64,000 nt of DNA, taken from the NCBI RefSeq assembly GCF_030287445.1, contig NZ_JASVWB010000002.1, positions 434,001-498,000 of the forward strand, given 5' to 3'. Under the pieces are notes generated by a model that was not told the DNA's origin, searched no databases, and saw only the letters and a program-made list of their open reading frames with translations. This document shows positions 27,151 to 35,963 of this stretch, in pieces. Within the stretch, counting starts at the first letter, position 1; each line of letters begins with the position of its first letter. Made by a program: the position numbers and the translations under genes. The stretch is from Streptomyces sp. ALI-76-A. Its GTDB lineage: Bacteria > Actinomycetota > Actinomycetes > Streptomycetales > Streptomycetaceae.

Positions 27151-28482
27151 GTGAGCGGCGCCTCTACCGTTGTCCCCATGAGAGAGTCGGGGCCCTTCGC
27201 GGGCCACCAGGTGCCGGCCGTGGTGACGGACGTGACGCTGGCCGTCCTGACGGCGGCGGCGTGCCTGGCACTGCCGGAGGCGATCCCGCCCGGTGCTCAC
27301 ACCCTGCGGCCGCCGGATCAGTGGTGGCTCGTCCTGGTGCTGCTGTCGACTCTTCCGCTCGCTCTGCACCGCAGGGTGCCCCTGACGAGCCTGCTGGTGA
27401 TCGCGGCCGCGGCCGGGACGCTGCAGCACCTCTCCTACATCCCGCAGCTCGCCGGACCGGACGGCACGTCGATCGGCCCCACTTACCTGGCCGTGGCGGC
27501 TGCCGTGTTCCTCACGGCCGCACGCCGGGCGGCTCGGGCGACGACCTTCGTGGCCGCCGTGTTCATCCCCTTGAGCGCGTCGGTGGAGGCGTTCCTCGCG
27601 CCGGCGGGACACCGGCTCGCCGCACTGCTGACCGATGCCGTGCTCCTGTTGGCGGCGTGGGCCCTGGGCCGGCTGTCCCGGGCGCGGACGGTCGTGCGGG
27701 ACGAGGCCATGCAGCGCGCTGCCGCCCTGGAACGCGAACAGGTCGCCAACGCGCGGGCCGCGGTGATGGAGGAGCGGGCGCGGATCGCCCGTGAGCTGCA
27801 CGACATCGTGGCGCACAACGTGAGCCTCATGGTCGTGCAGACCATCGCGGCCGACCGCGTCCAGGACCGGTCTCCCGACAAGGCGCACGAGCTGCACGCC
27901 ACCGTCGAACAGACGGGCCGGGACACCGTCGACGAGCTGCGCCGGCTGCTGGACGTGCTGCGCACCGACGAGAACGCGGAGGGGACGCCGTCGAAGGAAC
28001 CTCCCCAGCCGACCATCGACGCGCTGCCCGCACTGGTCGACGCCGTACGCGCCACCGGGCTGGACGTCGACTACCAGGTGTCGGGCACGCCGGGTCCGCT
28101 GCCCGCGGGTTACCACCTGACGGTGTACCGCGTCGTGCAGGAGGCGCTGACCAACACGGTCAAGCACGCGGGCTCGCCCCGCACCCGGGTCAGCCTGCTG
28201 TGGGGGGAAGAACCGGAACGGCTGCACATCCGCGTCTGTGACGACGGGCCGGGTGACGCCGGTGGGGCCACGGCACGCCCCCCGGTTCCCGCCGGCACCT
28301 CCGGTCATGGTCTGCTGGGGATGCGAGAGCGGGTCGCCGCGACAGGCGGCACTCTGCACACCGGCCCACGGCCCGGCGGCGGATACTGCGTCCACGCCGT
28401 GCTTCAGCTGCCCGACCACGGCGGCATCGCGAGCAACGGAGGAACTGCGCACCATGCGGCCCATCAGCGTCCTGCTGGCTGA
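27151..28482 (+). CDS. Sensor histidine kinase, HisKA_3 family
   Basis: This is a membrane kinase of about 443 residues with four or five N-terminal hydrophobic segments (residues about 20-180) and no large sensor domain. The dimerisation/phosphoacceptor helix [20 protein letters not shown] has the phospho-histidine in ELHD. The HATPase region has [16 protein letters not shown] (N box), DDGPGD (G1) and [16 protein letters not shown] (G2). GTG 27151 has a strong GGGAGGGG site; ATG 27178 ([12 protein letters not shown]) is an alternative without one. It overlaps the response regulator gene by 29 bp and is divergent from the ABC exporter. Small kinases of this kind often sense membrane stress or the exporter itself. 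Confidence 0.9.
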   Translation: MSGASTVVPMRESGPFAGHQVPAVVTDVTLAVLTAAACLALPEAIPPGAHTLRPPDQWWLVLVLLSTLPLALHRRVPLTSLLVIAAAAGTLQHLSYIPQLAGPDGTSIGPTYLAVAAAVFLTAARRAARATTFVAAVFIPLSASVEAFLAPAGHRLAALLTDAVLLLAAWALGRLSRARTVVRDEAMQRAAALEREQVANARAAVMEERARIARELHDIVAHNVSLMVVQTIAADRVQDRSPDKAHELHATVEQTGRDTVDELRRLLDVLRTDENAEGTPSKEPPQPTIDALPALVDAVRATGLDVDYQVSGTPGPLPAGYHLTVYRVVQEALTNTVKHAGSPRTRVSLLWGEEPERLHIRVCDDGPGDAGGATARPPVPAGTSGHGLLGMRERVAATGGTLHTGPRPGGGYCVHAVLQLPDHGGIASNGGTAHHAAHQRPAG

Positions 28483-29140
28483 CGACCAGCCGATGATCCG
28501 GACCGGCTTCCGGTTCATCCTGGAGGCGGAGCCGGACATCGAGGTCGTGGGTGAGGCCGCCGACGGCCAGGAAGCCGTCGAGGAGACCCGTCGGCTGGCA
28601 CCGGACGTCGTGCTCATGGACATCCGCATGCCGCGGATGGACGGAGTCGAGGCGACCCGTCTGATCGCCGAAGGCGGGCTTCGCAGCCGGGTCATCATCC
28701 TGACCACGTTCGACCTCGACCAGCACGTGGTCGACGCCCTGCGGGCAGGCGCGAGCAGTTTCCTCGTCAAGGACGGCCCGGCCGACTCCCTGGTGGCGGC
28801 CATCCGTACGGTGGCCGCCGGCGAGGCCGTGCTCGCACCCCGCGTCACCCGGCGCCTGCTTGAGCGTTTCGCCGGCATGCCCTTGGAGGCCGCTCCCCCC
28901 GTTCCGCCGCGCCTGGACGCTCTGACCGCGCGCGAAGTGGAGGTGCTGGGGATCCTGGCCCGCGGTCTGTCCAACGCGGAGATCGCCGCCGAGCTGGGGA
29001 TCGGCGAGACGACGGTGAAGACGCACGTCGCTCACATCCTCGACAAGTTCCGGCTGCGCGACCGGGTGCAGGCGGTGATCCTCGCCTACGACTCGGGACT
29101 GGTGACCCCTCGCACGGGCCACCGGCCCGGGCCGGTGTGA
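28454..29140 (+). CDS. NarL/LuxR-family response regulator
   Basis: The 228-residue regulator has a receiver domain at residues 1-120 ([15 protein letters not shown] with the acidic pocket, phospho-acceptor D in VVLMDIRMP, conserved T in ILTTFDLD and K in FLVKDG). Its LuxR helix-turn-helix lies near 155-215 (LTAREVEVLGILARGLSNAE, GETTVKTHVAHIL). ATG 28454 is preceded by GGAGG at 28438-28442 and lies inside the end of the kinase gene, so the two are coupled. It is the likely regulator of the divergent FtsX-type exporter. Confidence 0.94.
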   Translation: MRPISVLLADDQPMIRTGFRFILEAEPDIEVVGEAADGQEAVEETRRLAPDVVLMDIRMPRMDGVEATRLIAEGGLRSRVIILTTFDLDQHVVDALRAGASSFLVKDGPADSLVAAIRTVAAGEAVLAPRVTRRLLERFAGMPLEAAPPVPPRLDALTAREVEVLGILARGLSNAEIAAELGIGETTVKTHVAHILDKFRLRDRVQAVILAYDSGLVTPRTGHRPGPV

Positions 29141-29146
29141 CCCGCG

Positions 29147-29177
29147 GTGGCCGGCCGTGGGGTGTCCGGCCGGCCAC
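29147..29177. terminator. Bidirectional hairpin between convergent genes
   Basis: The 10-bp perfect arms gtggccggcc and ggccggccac have an 11-nt loop. The hairpin lies 7 bp after the response regulator stop and 61 bp before the stop of the convergent lipoprotein gene. It has no T tract. Confidence 0.65.
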
Positions 29178-29237
29178 TTCGACCGTCGTGCGCTCCTCGA
29201 TCTCGTCGCTGCCGCTCATCCCGTCGGCCCCGACCGC

Positions 29238-29804
29238 TCAAGGTCGCTTCTCGACGTCCTCCACCGACGTCGGCCCCAACTGCTTGGCGCTGGCGTACTC
29301 CGGCATCGTCATCGGCTTGTCGAACAGGAAGAACGACTGGTTCGTGCCCACCGTGAACTCCATGTACGCGCCCGTCGTGGCGTCGAAGCCGTAGTAGGCG
29401 TTGCAGGTGGAACCCGACGTGTACGTACCGTCCATGCCGGGCTGCGCGAGGACCGCGATGCCGTTGGAAGAGGACTCCACCCTCTCCGTCGGAGTGAGCA
29501 TCTTGCAGCGCGGCACCGGCAGGCCCTTCATGACGAAGTACCCGTACTCGCCGTTGGCGTTCTGGATGTAGACGTACGAGAGTTTGCCCCGCTTACCCCA
29601 GGTCTTGATCCACTGGTTGATCGCTTCGCGGGTCGGCGAGTACTCCATGCGGCCCGCCGGCTGCTGGGCCACGAGGTGGTCGTAGTTGTCCTGCTTGGCC
29701 TTGTTCTCCTTGTCCTGGCTGGAGTCGTCCGTGCAGGAGGTCAGGGCAAGGCCCAGAACAAGCGCGATGACGGTGGCCAGGGCCATGCGTGCGAACTGTT
29801 TCAT
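29238..29804 (-). CDS. Secreted lipoprotein of unknown function
   Basis: The 188-residue product starts at ATG 29804 after AGAGGG. It has a lipoprotein signal with core MALATVIALVLGLAL and lipobox LTSC. The mature part begins with a charged coiled segment (DDSSQDKENKAKQDNYDH) and is followed by a folded domain with IKTWGKRGKLSYVYIQNANG. The last domain (GSTCNAYYGFDATTGAYMEF) has a second cysteine. It is the second gene of a two-gene unit, 36 bp after a membrane protein gene. The pattern is known from Streptomyces genomes without an assigned role. Confidence 0.7.
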   Translation of the reverse strand: MKQFARMALATVIALVLGLALTSCTDDSSQDKENKAKQDNYDHLVAQQPAGRMEYSPTREAINQWIKTWGKRGKLSYVYIQNANGEYGYFVMKGLPVPRCKMLTPTERVESSSNGIAVLAQPGMDGTYTSGSTCNAYYGFDATTGAYMEFTVGTNQSFFLFDKPMTMPEYASAKQLGPTSVEDVEKRP

Positions 29805-29839
29805 GTGGTGCCGCCCTCTTCCCGGGATGCGATGGGGGA

Positions 29840-30286
29840 TCAGTCGGTGCACGTCGTGCGCTCGGCCGTGACCTCCAGCCGGTACGGCAGCTTCTTGTCG
29901 TGGAAGGGCGCGCGGTGCTCCTGGGCGGCCTTCGAGTTGTAGGCGTTGACCGACTCGATCCGTGTGGCCTTCAGCGCGGTGATCGACTGGTCGATCTGCG
30001 TCGTGCGAGTCGGCGAGGCGGCCTTCCGCTCCTCCTGGAGCACTTGGATCGTCCCTTCGGCGTTCTGCACGGCCTCGCACAGATCGAAGAACTCCTCGTA
30101 CGTGGTCCGACGGAACTCGCCCGAGCCGACGGTGTTCTCGCGCTGGTCCGCCTCACCGCGGAACGGGGCGGTGATCCACCCCGCGCCGCCGAAGGCGAAC
30201 ACCCCGATCACGTACAGCACCGCCAGGCCGATGACCCCGCCGACGGCCCAGGCCCCTAGCCGTGCGCCCTCGCGTACCTGCCCCAT
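29840..30286 (-). CDS. Single-pass membrane protein, unknown function
   Basis: This protein of about 148 residues has one membrane helix near residues 12-32 (AWAVGGVIGLAVLYVIGVFA). A mostly alpha-helical, charged extracytoplasmic or cytoplasmic domain follows (YEEFFDLCEAVQNAEGTIQV, then EERKAASPTRTTQIDQSITA), which may form a coiled coil. GAAGGGGG precedes two nearby starts, ATG 30292 and ATG 30286; the second has better spacing. It is followed after 36 bp by the lipoprotein gene, so both products probably act together at the cell surface. No family is recognised. Confidence 0.65.
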   Translation of the reverse strand: MGQVREGARLGAWAVGGVIGLAVLYVIGVFAFGGAGWITAPFRGEADQRENTVGSGEFRRTTYEEFFDLCEAVQNAEGTIQVLQEERKAASPTRTTQIDQSITALKATRIESVNAYNSKAAQEHRAPFHDKKLPYRLEVTAERTTCTD

Positions 30287-30292
30287 GACCAT

Positions 30293-30625
30293 CCCCCTTC
30301 ACAGGCGTTCCGCGGCAGGAAACCACTCTCCGCGAAGGAGGACACAGCGCCCCGGCGAAACGGTTCCGCTCGTACGAGCGTCAGGACATGCCGACGCGGC
30401 TCGCCGTCGCGGGCGTACGTCCAGTGGATGCGCACACCGTCCGGACGAGCGGTGGGTGGCTGACGTCACCCATGGACGTCGTCCGCGTTGACCACGCACC
30501 ACCAGCCCCGACCGGCGGCTGGAGCCATCGCGCGCAGTGGCATGCCGTGGTTCTGCGGAAGTGGGGTCGCTGGACAGTCGACCATCCAGCGACCTTCGGA
30601 GGCGGTGATGCCCCGCAGCAGGATG
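30293..30625. other. Gap with no confident gene
   Basis: A plus-strand frame at 30388-30636 has moderate coding character (TGGWSHRAQWHAVVLRKW) but lacks a ribosome site and overlaps the end of the neighbouring regulator gene. I do not call it. The right part holds the 3' flank of the XRE gene. Confidence 0.3.
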
Positions 30626-31465
30626 TCAGGGGGTGAGCTGTTGGTGTCCGATGACGGAGAGCAGATCGAGCTTGCTGTGGCTCTCCGTGCCGGGGCGAGT
30701 GGTCAGCACCACCAGGGTCTGGGCGCGGTTCTCGGTGAACAGGAGCTGGGCGTCGACGTCGATGCGGCCGAGCTCGGGATGGAGGATGGTCTTGCAGTCG
30801 TCGTAGCGTCGGGCGACCTCCTGAAGTTCCCACATGCGGACGAACTCAGGGCTGTGCTTCTGGAGTTCGGCGAGGATGCGGGCGGCTCGGCGGGTGTCGC
30901 TGCCGGCTGTCAGTGCGGCCCGCAGGCGTGCTGCCTGGGCGCGGCCGTGGCGTTCGCGACTCTCCTCGGGAACCATCAGACGTTCGGCCGGGTCCATGAA
31001 CCAGCGGTAGTAGCCGCTACTGGCCAGACCGGTGTGGCGGGTCTGGTCACCGAGCAGCGCGACGGCCAACGGGTTCATCGCGAGGGTCTCGACCAGGTCG
31101 GTCTGCACCAGGGCCGGGGAGTCGTCCAGACGGTCCAGGACCCGCAGCAGCGTCGGGCTGACATGTTCGCAGCGGTGGAAGCGGGCCGGGGCGTTGTGGC
31201 CGATGAGGACGAAGAGATGGTCGCGTTCGTCCAGGGTCAGCCGCAGCGCCCGGGCGAGCGCGGTGGTGATCTGTACGGAGGGTTGCGGAGCACGCTGCTG
31301 CTCCAGCCGGGCGTAGTAGTCGGTGGACATGCCGGCGAGCTGCGCGACCTCCTCACGGCGCAGCCCCTGCGTACGCCTGCGCGGCCCCTCGACCAGCCCG
31401 ACGTCGCGGGGCCGCAACATCTCCCGGCGGTGGCGCAGGAATTCCGCCAGTTCCCTCTTGTCCAT
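30626..31465 (-). CDS. XRE-family regulator with MmyB-like ligand domain
   Basis: This 279-residue regulator has an N-terminal helix-turn-helix (RELAEFLRHRREMLRPRDVG and LRREEVAQLAGMSTDYYARL), followed by the MmyB-like ligand-binding domain. That domain carries the typical WFMDPAERLMVPEESRERHG and a C-terminal DAQLLFTENRAQTLVVLTTR. Members often sit beside and control a short-chain dehydrogenase, as here. ATG 31465 begins the conserved MDKRELAEFL, and in-frame upstream sequence is not conserved-looking. Fatty acids are proposed ligands for the domain (established for related structures). Confidence 0.88.
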   Translation of the reverse strand: MDKRELAEFLRHRREMLRPRDVGLVEGPRRRTQGLRREEVAQLAGMSTDYYARLEQQRAPQPSVQITTALARALRLTLDERDHLFVLIGHNAPARFHRCEHVSPTLLRVLDRLDDSPALVQTDLVETLAMNPLAVALLGDQTRHTGLASSGYYRWFMDPAERLMVPEESRERHGRAQAARLRAALTAGSDTRRAARILAELQKHSPEFVRMWELQEVARRYDDCKTILHPELGRIDVDAQLLFTENRAQTLVVLTTRPGTESHSKLDLLSVIGHQQLTP

Positions 31466-31951
31466 GGCCCCATCCTCACCGCAACCCGCCCGCCTATCCA
31501 GAGACAGCCGATCCATGGATGAGCGTCCCCTCCCGCCCGCGCGAAGCCGCTCACACGGCCGCCGTCGAGAACCTCGCAGCGATACGGCCCGATGACCGCT
31601 TGACCTGCACGAACCTCGGGAAACGCGCCGACTGTCGGCGGTGCGCCGCAGGCCGTCGGCAGGGAGGGCGGCCTGAGGCGACGCTCCCCGATCGACGGCC
31701 CGCGGCAACGCTCGCCGATCGATGACGCCCGGCGCTCCGGCCCGGCCCCGGGGCCCGCCTGGTCGCTCGGCCCGTCCCACACGACGGTCTTCGTCGTGCG
31801 ACGGGCGCCCTCGGGCCGGTCGGCACTGCGGACGGCGCCGGTCGCCACCAGTCCGACGACCGGCCGGGAAGGTCCCCCCGGCGCGGGGCGATGCCGCAGG
31901 CGCTTCCTTGCCGTACGACGTGATCGGTGAGGAATCCCGCAGGCCGGTGGG
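31466..31951. other. Gap with no recognisable gene
   Basis: No frame is credible on either strand. It separates the XRE gene from the short-chain dehydrogenase gene on the same strand and should contain the XRE promoter. A near-palindromic pair of gatcgatg-like words near 31690 and 31718 is too weak to call. Confidence 0.35.
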
Positions 31952-32701
31952 TCAGAGGCCGCTGAGCATGGCGAGGACGTCGTCGTAGGAGCCGTTGGCC
32001 ACCGCGTCGCGGAGGAACCTGGCGCGCTCCACGACGAGCTCCTTCGCGTCGGGCTTCTCGCGCAGCAGGTCGAGGGTCTCGGTGAGGAAGTCGTCCAACG
32101 GCATGGACTGCTCGTCGTCCTGCTGGTCCAGCAGTGTCGTGCGCACGCCCGGCGGGATCACCTCGATCACCTGGACGCCGGCGTCCGCACCGGCGAGCTG
32201 GACGCGCAGGCTCTCGGAGAAGGAGTGCAGCGCGGCTTTGGTCGCGTTGTAGGTTGGGGTGATCGGGAACGGTACGAACGCCAACGACGAGGTGACGTTC
32301 ATGACGGCCGCGTCGTCCTTGCCCACCAGCAGCGGCAGGACGGCGTACGTCATCCGGATCGTGCCGAGCAGATTGATCATGATCTGATCCTCGGCGACCT
32401 GGAGTCCGGACGGGTCGAGGAGGTTCTCGCGCAGCATGATGCCGGCGTTGTTGACCAGGACGTTCAGATCCGGGTGGCTCGCCGCCACGGTCTCGCGGGC
32501 CCGGGCGATCGAGTCGGGGTCCGCGACGTCGAGGACGAGCGCGTCGATGCCCGGGTGCTCGGCCGTGATCTCGTCGAGGAGTTCCTTGCGCCGGCCGGCG
32601 ACGATCACCTTGTTGCCGGCCTCGTGCAGGCGCAGGGCCAGACCGAGGCCGATGCCCGAGGTACCGCCGGTGATCAGAATGGTATTGCCGGTCATCTTCA
32701 T
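31952..32701 (-). CDS. Short-chain dehydrogenase/reductase, DltE-like
   Basis: This 249-residue SDR has the cofactor motif TGGTSGIGLG near residues 10-19, NNAG near 88-91, catalytic Ser in NVTSSLAF and the YNATK Tyr-Lys pair near residue 150. The alkyl C-terminal segment IPPGVRTTLLDQQDDEQSMP matches the DltE/YdfG-like subgroup. The reaction is NAD(P)-dependent oxidation or reduction of an unknown alcohol or ketone in the cytosol. ATG 32701 follows AAGGAG by 12 bp; a second ATG is two codons further on. It is upstream of an XRE/MmyB regulator that probably controls it. Confidence 0.9.
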   Translation of the reverse strand: MKMTGNTILITGGTSGIGLGLALRLHEAGNKVIVAGRRKELLDEITAEHPGIDALVLDVADPDSIARARETVAASHPDLNVLVNNAGIMLRENLLDPSGLQVAEDQIMINLLGTIRMTYAVLPLLVGKDDAAVMNVTSSLAFVPFPITPTYNATKAALHSFSESLRVQLAGADAGVQVIEVIPPGVRTTLLDQQDDEQSMPLDDFLTETLDLLREKPDAKELVVERARFLRDAVANGSYDDVLAMLSGL

Positions 32702-32896
32702 GGGGGGACTCGCTCCTTGGTTGCGGCGGGCTGGTGAGCACCCGCGGACTCGACCGTAGGGGCGCCCGCGCAGAGGCGGGAGAGGACGGTTCATCCATGA
32801 ATCGGCGGTCTGTGCCTGGGACGACCCTTCTGATGGAGTGGTCCCAACCGGCGGCTCCGGTGGCGCTTCGGCGTCGCGCACCCGAAAGGGGAGGCG

Positions 32897-33240
32897 CTAC
32901 TCCTTCGGGCCGGAGGTTGCCGTGTGCAGACGGCCGCGGATGGCCTGTGCGGCCTCAAGTGCCGCAGTCCGGAAGCGGGTTGCGAGAGCGAAGAAGCTGA
33001 GACAGCCGTGGACGAGGTCGGCTTCGCGGCGCAGGACCACCTCCGCGCCCGCCTGCCGTAGTTTTTCCGCGTAGCGCTCACCCTCGTCGCGGAGCGGGTT
33101 GAATCCGCCGGTCGCGTGTAGGCAGGCTCGATCGACGCGTCCACCTCACCCAGAAGGGGGGAAAGACGCGGATCGGATCGGTCGGCTGCCTGGGCGTACT
33201 GGTCCTCGAACCAGTCGATTTGCCGGTCGGTGAGCAGGAA
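32897..33240 (-). pseudogene. C-terminal remnant of an alpha/beta hydrolase, also frameshifted
   Basis: The right part (FLLTDRQIDWFEDQYAQAAD and DPRLSPLLGEVD) and the left part (ATGGFNPLRDEG, the catalytic-His region VHGCLSFFALATRF, stop TAG at 32897) are the lid and the C-terminal third of an esterase of the hydrolase-3 family. They are in different frames, joined if one base is restored near 33110. The whole N-terminal half with the nucleophile is missing, replaced at about 33240 by a MarR fragment on the opposite strand. Confidence 0.75.
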
Positions 33241-33539
33241 TCCCTCCGGGAATCTCCTACAGCGAACTCGCCCGCCGAGCCGAAGTGACGGCCCAGAGCG
33301 CACAGGCCACCGTCCGCCAGCTCGAGGAGCGCGGAGCCGTCGAACGCAGAAGCTTCCCCGGCCGCGGCCACACCGCGGAACTCCACATCACCGACAAGGG
33401 GGACGACCTGCTCGAGGCCGGCAAACGCGCCTGTGCGTCAGCGGACAGAGACCTGAGCCTCACCCTCGGCAGCGAGCAACTCACCGTGCTGACCCGCTTC
33501 TTGCTGACCGCACTCTCATCGCGCCGGCCAGGTCCATAG
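33240..33539 (+). pseudogene. C-terminal remnant of a MarR-family regulator
   Basis: The frame enters at the recognition helix of a MarR winged helix (SYSELARRAEVTAQSAQATV), continues through the wing (LEERGAVERRSFPGRGHTAE) and finishes with the C-terminal dimer helix to TAG at 33537. The first 50 or so residues of a normal MarR protein are absent, because the sequence abuts an esterase scar. A GTG at 33285 is in frame but would give a non-functional 84-residue fragment. Confidence 0.75.
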
Positions 33540-34031
33540 CCCGCACGCTCGCTGGGGAACGGAGTCAGCGCCCGCAACGTATGCGAGGCCGGGTGAGCAG
33601 ACCTGGCGGCCGATGGACGAGATCGGGGCGGCAGTCGGGACGGCGGGGCACGCTGTTCGTTCCGGTTCTTCAGCGCCTGCCCGCCGGCGTGCAGTTGTCG
33701 ACCTCCAACACCAACACCGGCGGACCGCCTACCCAGCGTGCAGGACCACATCCGTCTGAACGACGGAACGGCTCCGGCCCCCGGCCTCCGGTCGGCAGAT
33801 GATGCGTCGCCTTCCACGTGGAGGGGCTGGGACGCGGCGCCTGTTCGCTGAATCTCCGCCAGCTTGAGGTGGCCCGGCCGGCGAGGTGGTGTGACCTGGT
33901 TTCGGGGGTGCTGGTGTCGGTCGTGGGCGGCAGGCTGGGTTGTGGATCGTCCGGCAAGGTGGTTCTGCCGATGAGTTCAGCGTCCTTGCACGGTCTACCC
34001 AGCGATACGACCGTTCGCGTCAGGAGTGCCC
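33540..34031. other. Gap with no recognisable gene
   Basis: No credible frame, RNA or strong hairpin was found. The final 100 bp should contain the promoter of the VOC gene. Confidence 0.35.
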
Positions 34032-34400
34032 ATGTCCACCATCCAGCCAGTGATCGTGACTGCCGACCAGGACGTTCTGCTCGGCTTCTACACGACCTTG
34101 TTCGGCGCTGAGGAGATCTTCCGGATACCGGCGCAAGGTCCGGCCTTCTACCTCGGCTTGCGCATCGGCGACACCGACCTCGGACTGGTCGCCAAGGCGA
34201 ACCCGGGGACCGGGGCGGCGTCGCGGATCCTGCTCAGCATCGGAGTCGACGACATCGACGAGACGCTCGGCCGCGTGGAGGCGCTGGGCGGCTCGGTCAG
34301 CGGCGGCCCCAACGACATGCCGTGGGGACAGCGCGTCGCCCACATCCAGGACCCGGACGGCAACCCGGTGAACCTCACGCAGCCGATCCCGGTCCGGTGA
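34032..34400 (+). CDS. VOC-family (glyoxalase/bleomycin-resistance-like) protein
   Basis: This 122-residue single-module VOC protein has the beta-alpha-beta-beta-beta repeats, with VTADQDVLLGFYTTLFGAEE in the first repeat and the C-terminal VAHIQDPDGNPVNLTQ with the usual DPDGN turn. Start ATG 34032 has AGGAG five bases before it. Some members bind antibiotics or lactoylglutathione. Here the usual first metal-ligand histidine is not evident, so a catalytic role is doubtful. It is convergent with the symporter gene through a strong shared terminator. Confidence 0.82.
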   Translation: MSTIQPVIVTADQDVLLGFYTTLFGAEEIFRIPAQGPAFYLGLRIGDTDLGLVAKANPGTGAASRILLSIGVDDIDETLGRVEALGGSVSGGPNDMPWGQRVAHIQDPDGNPVNLTQPIPVR

Positions 34401-34526
34401 CGCTGCCCCAGGGGCATGGCTGACCGTGGGCCACCTGCGGTGGAGATGACCGCACTGGAGGAACAGCGCCGACACCACGGCCCGCACGATCACCTCATGC
34501 TGTCCGTACTCGGGCCGGCCGAGTGC

Positions 34527-34570
34527 CACACTCGTCCGCCGCTGACCACGGTCATCGGCGGACGAGTGTG
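34527..34570. terminator. Strong bidirectional terminator hairpin
   Basis: The 15-bp perfect arms cacactcgtccgccg (34527-34541) and cggcggacgagtgtg (34556-34570) have a 14-nt loop. It lies between the convergent VOC and symporter genes and needs no T tract. Confidence 0.8.
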
Positions 34571-34608
34571 CGCTGGGATCGGCGGCTCGGCTGGAAGCGT
34601 CGAGTCCC

Positions 34609-35496
34609 TCAACCGATCGGTTGATCCAGAGTCCTCTCGGCGTCCGAGTGCCGCCGGGTTATCACGTAGCCGAAGACGGTCGCGAGGACGTACATGAGGA
34701 CCGAGTAGACGGCGCTGGGGATCGCGACCTCGGTGCTGTCCAGAACGCTGAGGGCGATGGTGAGTGCCACGGTCGTGTTGTGGATCCCTACCTCCATGGA
34801 GCTCGCTATCGCCTGGCGCTTGTCAAGACGGAGCAGCCGGGCACCGCCGTAGCCGAGGGTGAGGCTCGCGAGGCAGAAGATGCCGGCCACCAGTCCGACC
34901 TGCTGCGTGTAGTCGGCCAGATTTTCCCGCTCACCCAGCAGGGCACCGACCGAGACGATGACCAGCACGGCGATGGAGAAGATCCGAACCGGGCGGTCGG
35001 CGCGTGCGGCGAAGTCGGCGGAGCGCCGACGGACCGCCATGCCGATTCCGACCGGGATGAGCACGATCGCGATCACCTGCACCACCTTGCCGAGTTGCAG
35101 GCCGAGGTCGCCCTGGGCGTCGAAATGGTCGATGGCGAGGTTGGTGACGATCGGGATGGTGATGGCGGCGAGCACCGAGTTGATCGCGGTCAGCGTGATG
35201 TTGAGGGCCACGTCTCCGCGGAAGAGGTGGCTGAACAGGTTGGCCGTGGTCCCGCCGGGGGAAGCGGCCAACAGCATCACGCCGACGGCGAGCAAGGGGT
35301 CGAGGTCGAACAGTTTCACCAGTCCGAAGGCCACGAGTGGGAGTACCAGCACCTGAAGCACCAGCGCGACGACCACCGCCTTCGGTGTCCGGGTGACCCT
35401 CCTGAAGTCATCGGTGGTCAGGGACAGTCCGAGGCCGAACATGATGACCGCCAGGGCGATCGGCAGGCCGGTGGTGATGAGTGCTGAGTCGTTCAT
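34609..35496 (-). CDS. Bile acid:sodium symporter (BASS) family transporter
   Basis: This 295-residue membrane protein has about nine to ten helices. The signature of the family is clear: LLAASPGGTTANLFSHLFRG near residues 75-95, with the unwound crossing motif, and the C-terminal half crossing helix EVGIHNTTVALTIALSVL. It should be a sodium-coupled importer of an organic anion, and the BASS family also includes pantoate and keto acid transporters. ATG 35496 follows GAAGGAC. No adjacent enzyme suggests the substrate. Confidence 0.9.
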   Translation of the reverse strand: MNDSALITTGLPIALAVIMFGLGLSLTTDDFRRVTRTPKAVVVALVLQVLVLPLVAFGLVKLFDLDPLLAVGVMLLAASPGGTTANLFSHLFRGDVALNITLTAINSVLAAITIPIVTNLAIDHFDAQGDLGLQLGKVVQVIAIVLIPVGIGMAVRRRSADFAARADRPVRIFSIAVLVIVSVGALLGERENLADYTQQVGLVAGIFCLASLTLGYGGARLLRLDKRQAIASSMEVGIHNTTVALTIALSVLDSTEVAIPSAVYSVLMYVLATVFGYVITRRHSDAERTLDQPIG

Positions 35497-35963
35497 CGGT
35501 GTCCTTCAGGTCGGGAAGGGGTGAGGACGGCGAGTGCGGTCCGGCTCACGTGATGGGCGCGCGGGTGGCGGGAGTCGCGGCCCGCACGGAGAAGCGTGGA
35601 GTACCTGTCATCGTGGGGATGCCGGGCGCGTGGAGACTGCACGCTCGTGGACCTCGCCGGCCGCTTCGACACGTCGCTCCCGTCCAACGCCGACATGTGT
35701 CACGGCGTCACACACCTCCCCACCCGGGTGACCTGGCTCGGCCATCGGACCGCACCGAACCGCTGGCCACCACCCTCCAGCCGTGAGTCTGACCCACGGC
35801 TGAGCTGATGGGGAGGGGGGGGACCGACAGCGCCTCCCCTCCCCATCAGCCGTCGCAGGACGGAGCGCCCTCGCGGCGATGCTCCTGGCGCGAGACGCCG
35901 TTGTCAGTGCCTCGCCCTAAAGTGAAGACGTCACTCGGGGAGCGTCGGAGGGGGAGCAGAAGC
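35497..35963. other. Leader region between the symporter and vWA genes
   Basis: No convincing gene. A plus frame at 35596-35808 is open, but its composition is poor. The stretch holds two adjacent hairpins (listed separately) and must contain promoters for the divergent symporter and vWA genes. Confidence 0.4.
35778..35850 (+). promoter_or_regulatory. Paired hairpins in the leader of the vWA gene
   Basis: The first hairpin has 8-bp arms cagccgtg (35778-35785) and cacggctg (35795-35802). The second begins two bases later with gctgatggggaggg (35804-35817) pairing with ccctccccatcagc (35837-35850), extendable to about 18 bp. No gene upstream on this strand needs a terminator, so they may form an attenuator or 5' stability element of the vWA transcript, whose start codon is 114 bp away. 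This is inference from structure alone. Confidence 0.5.
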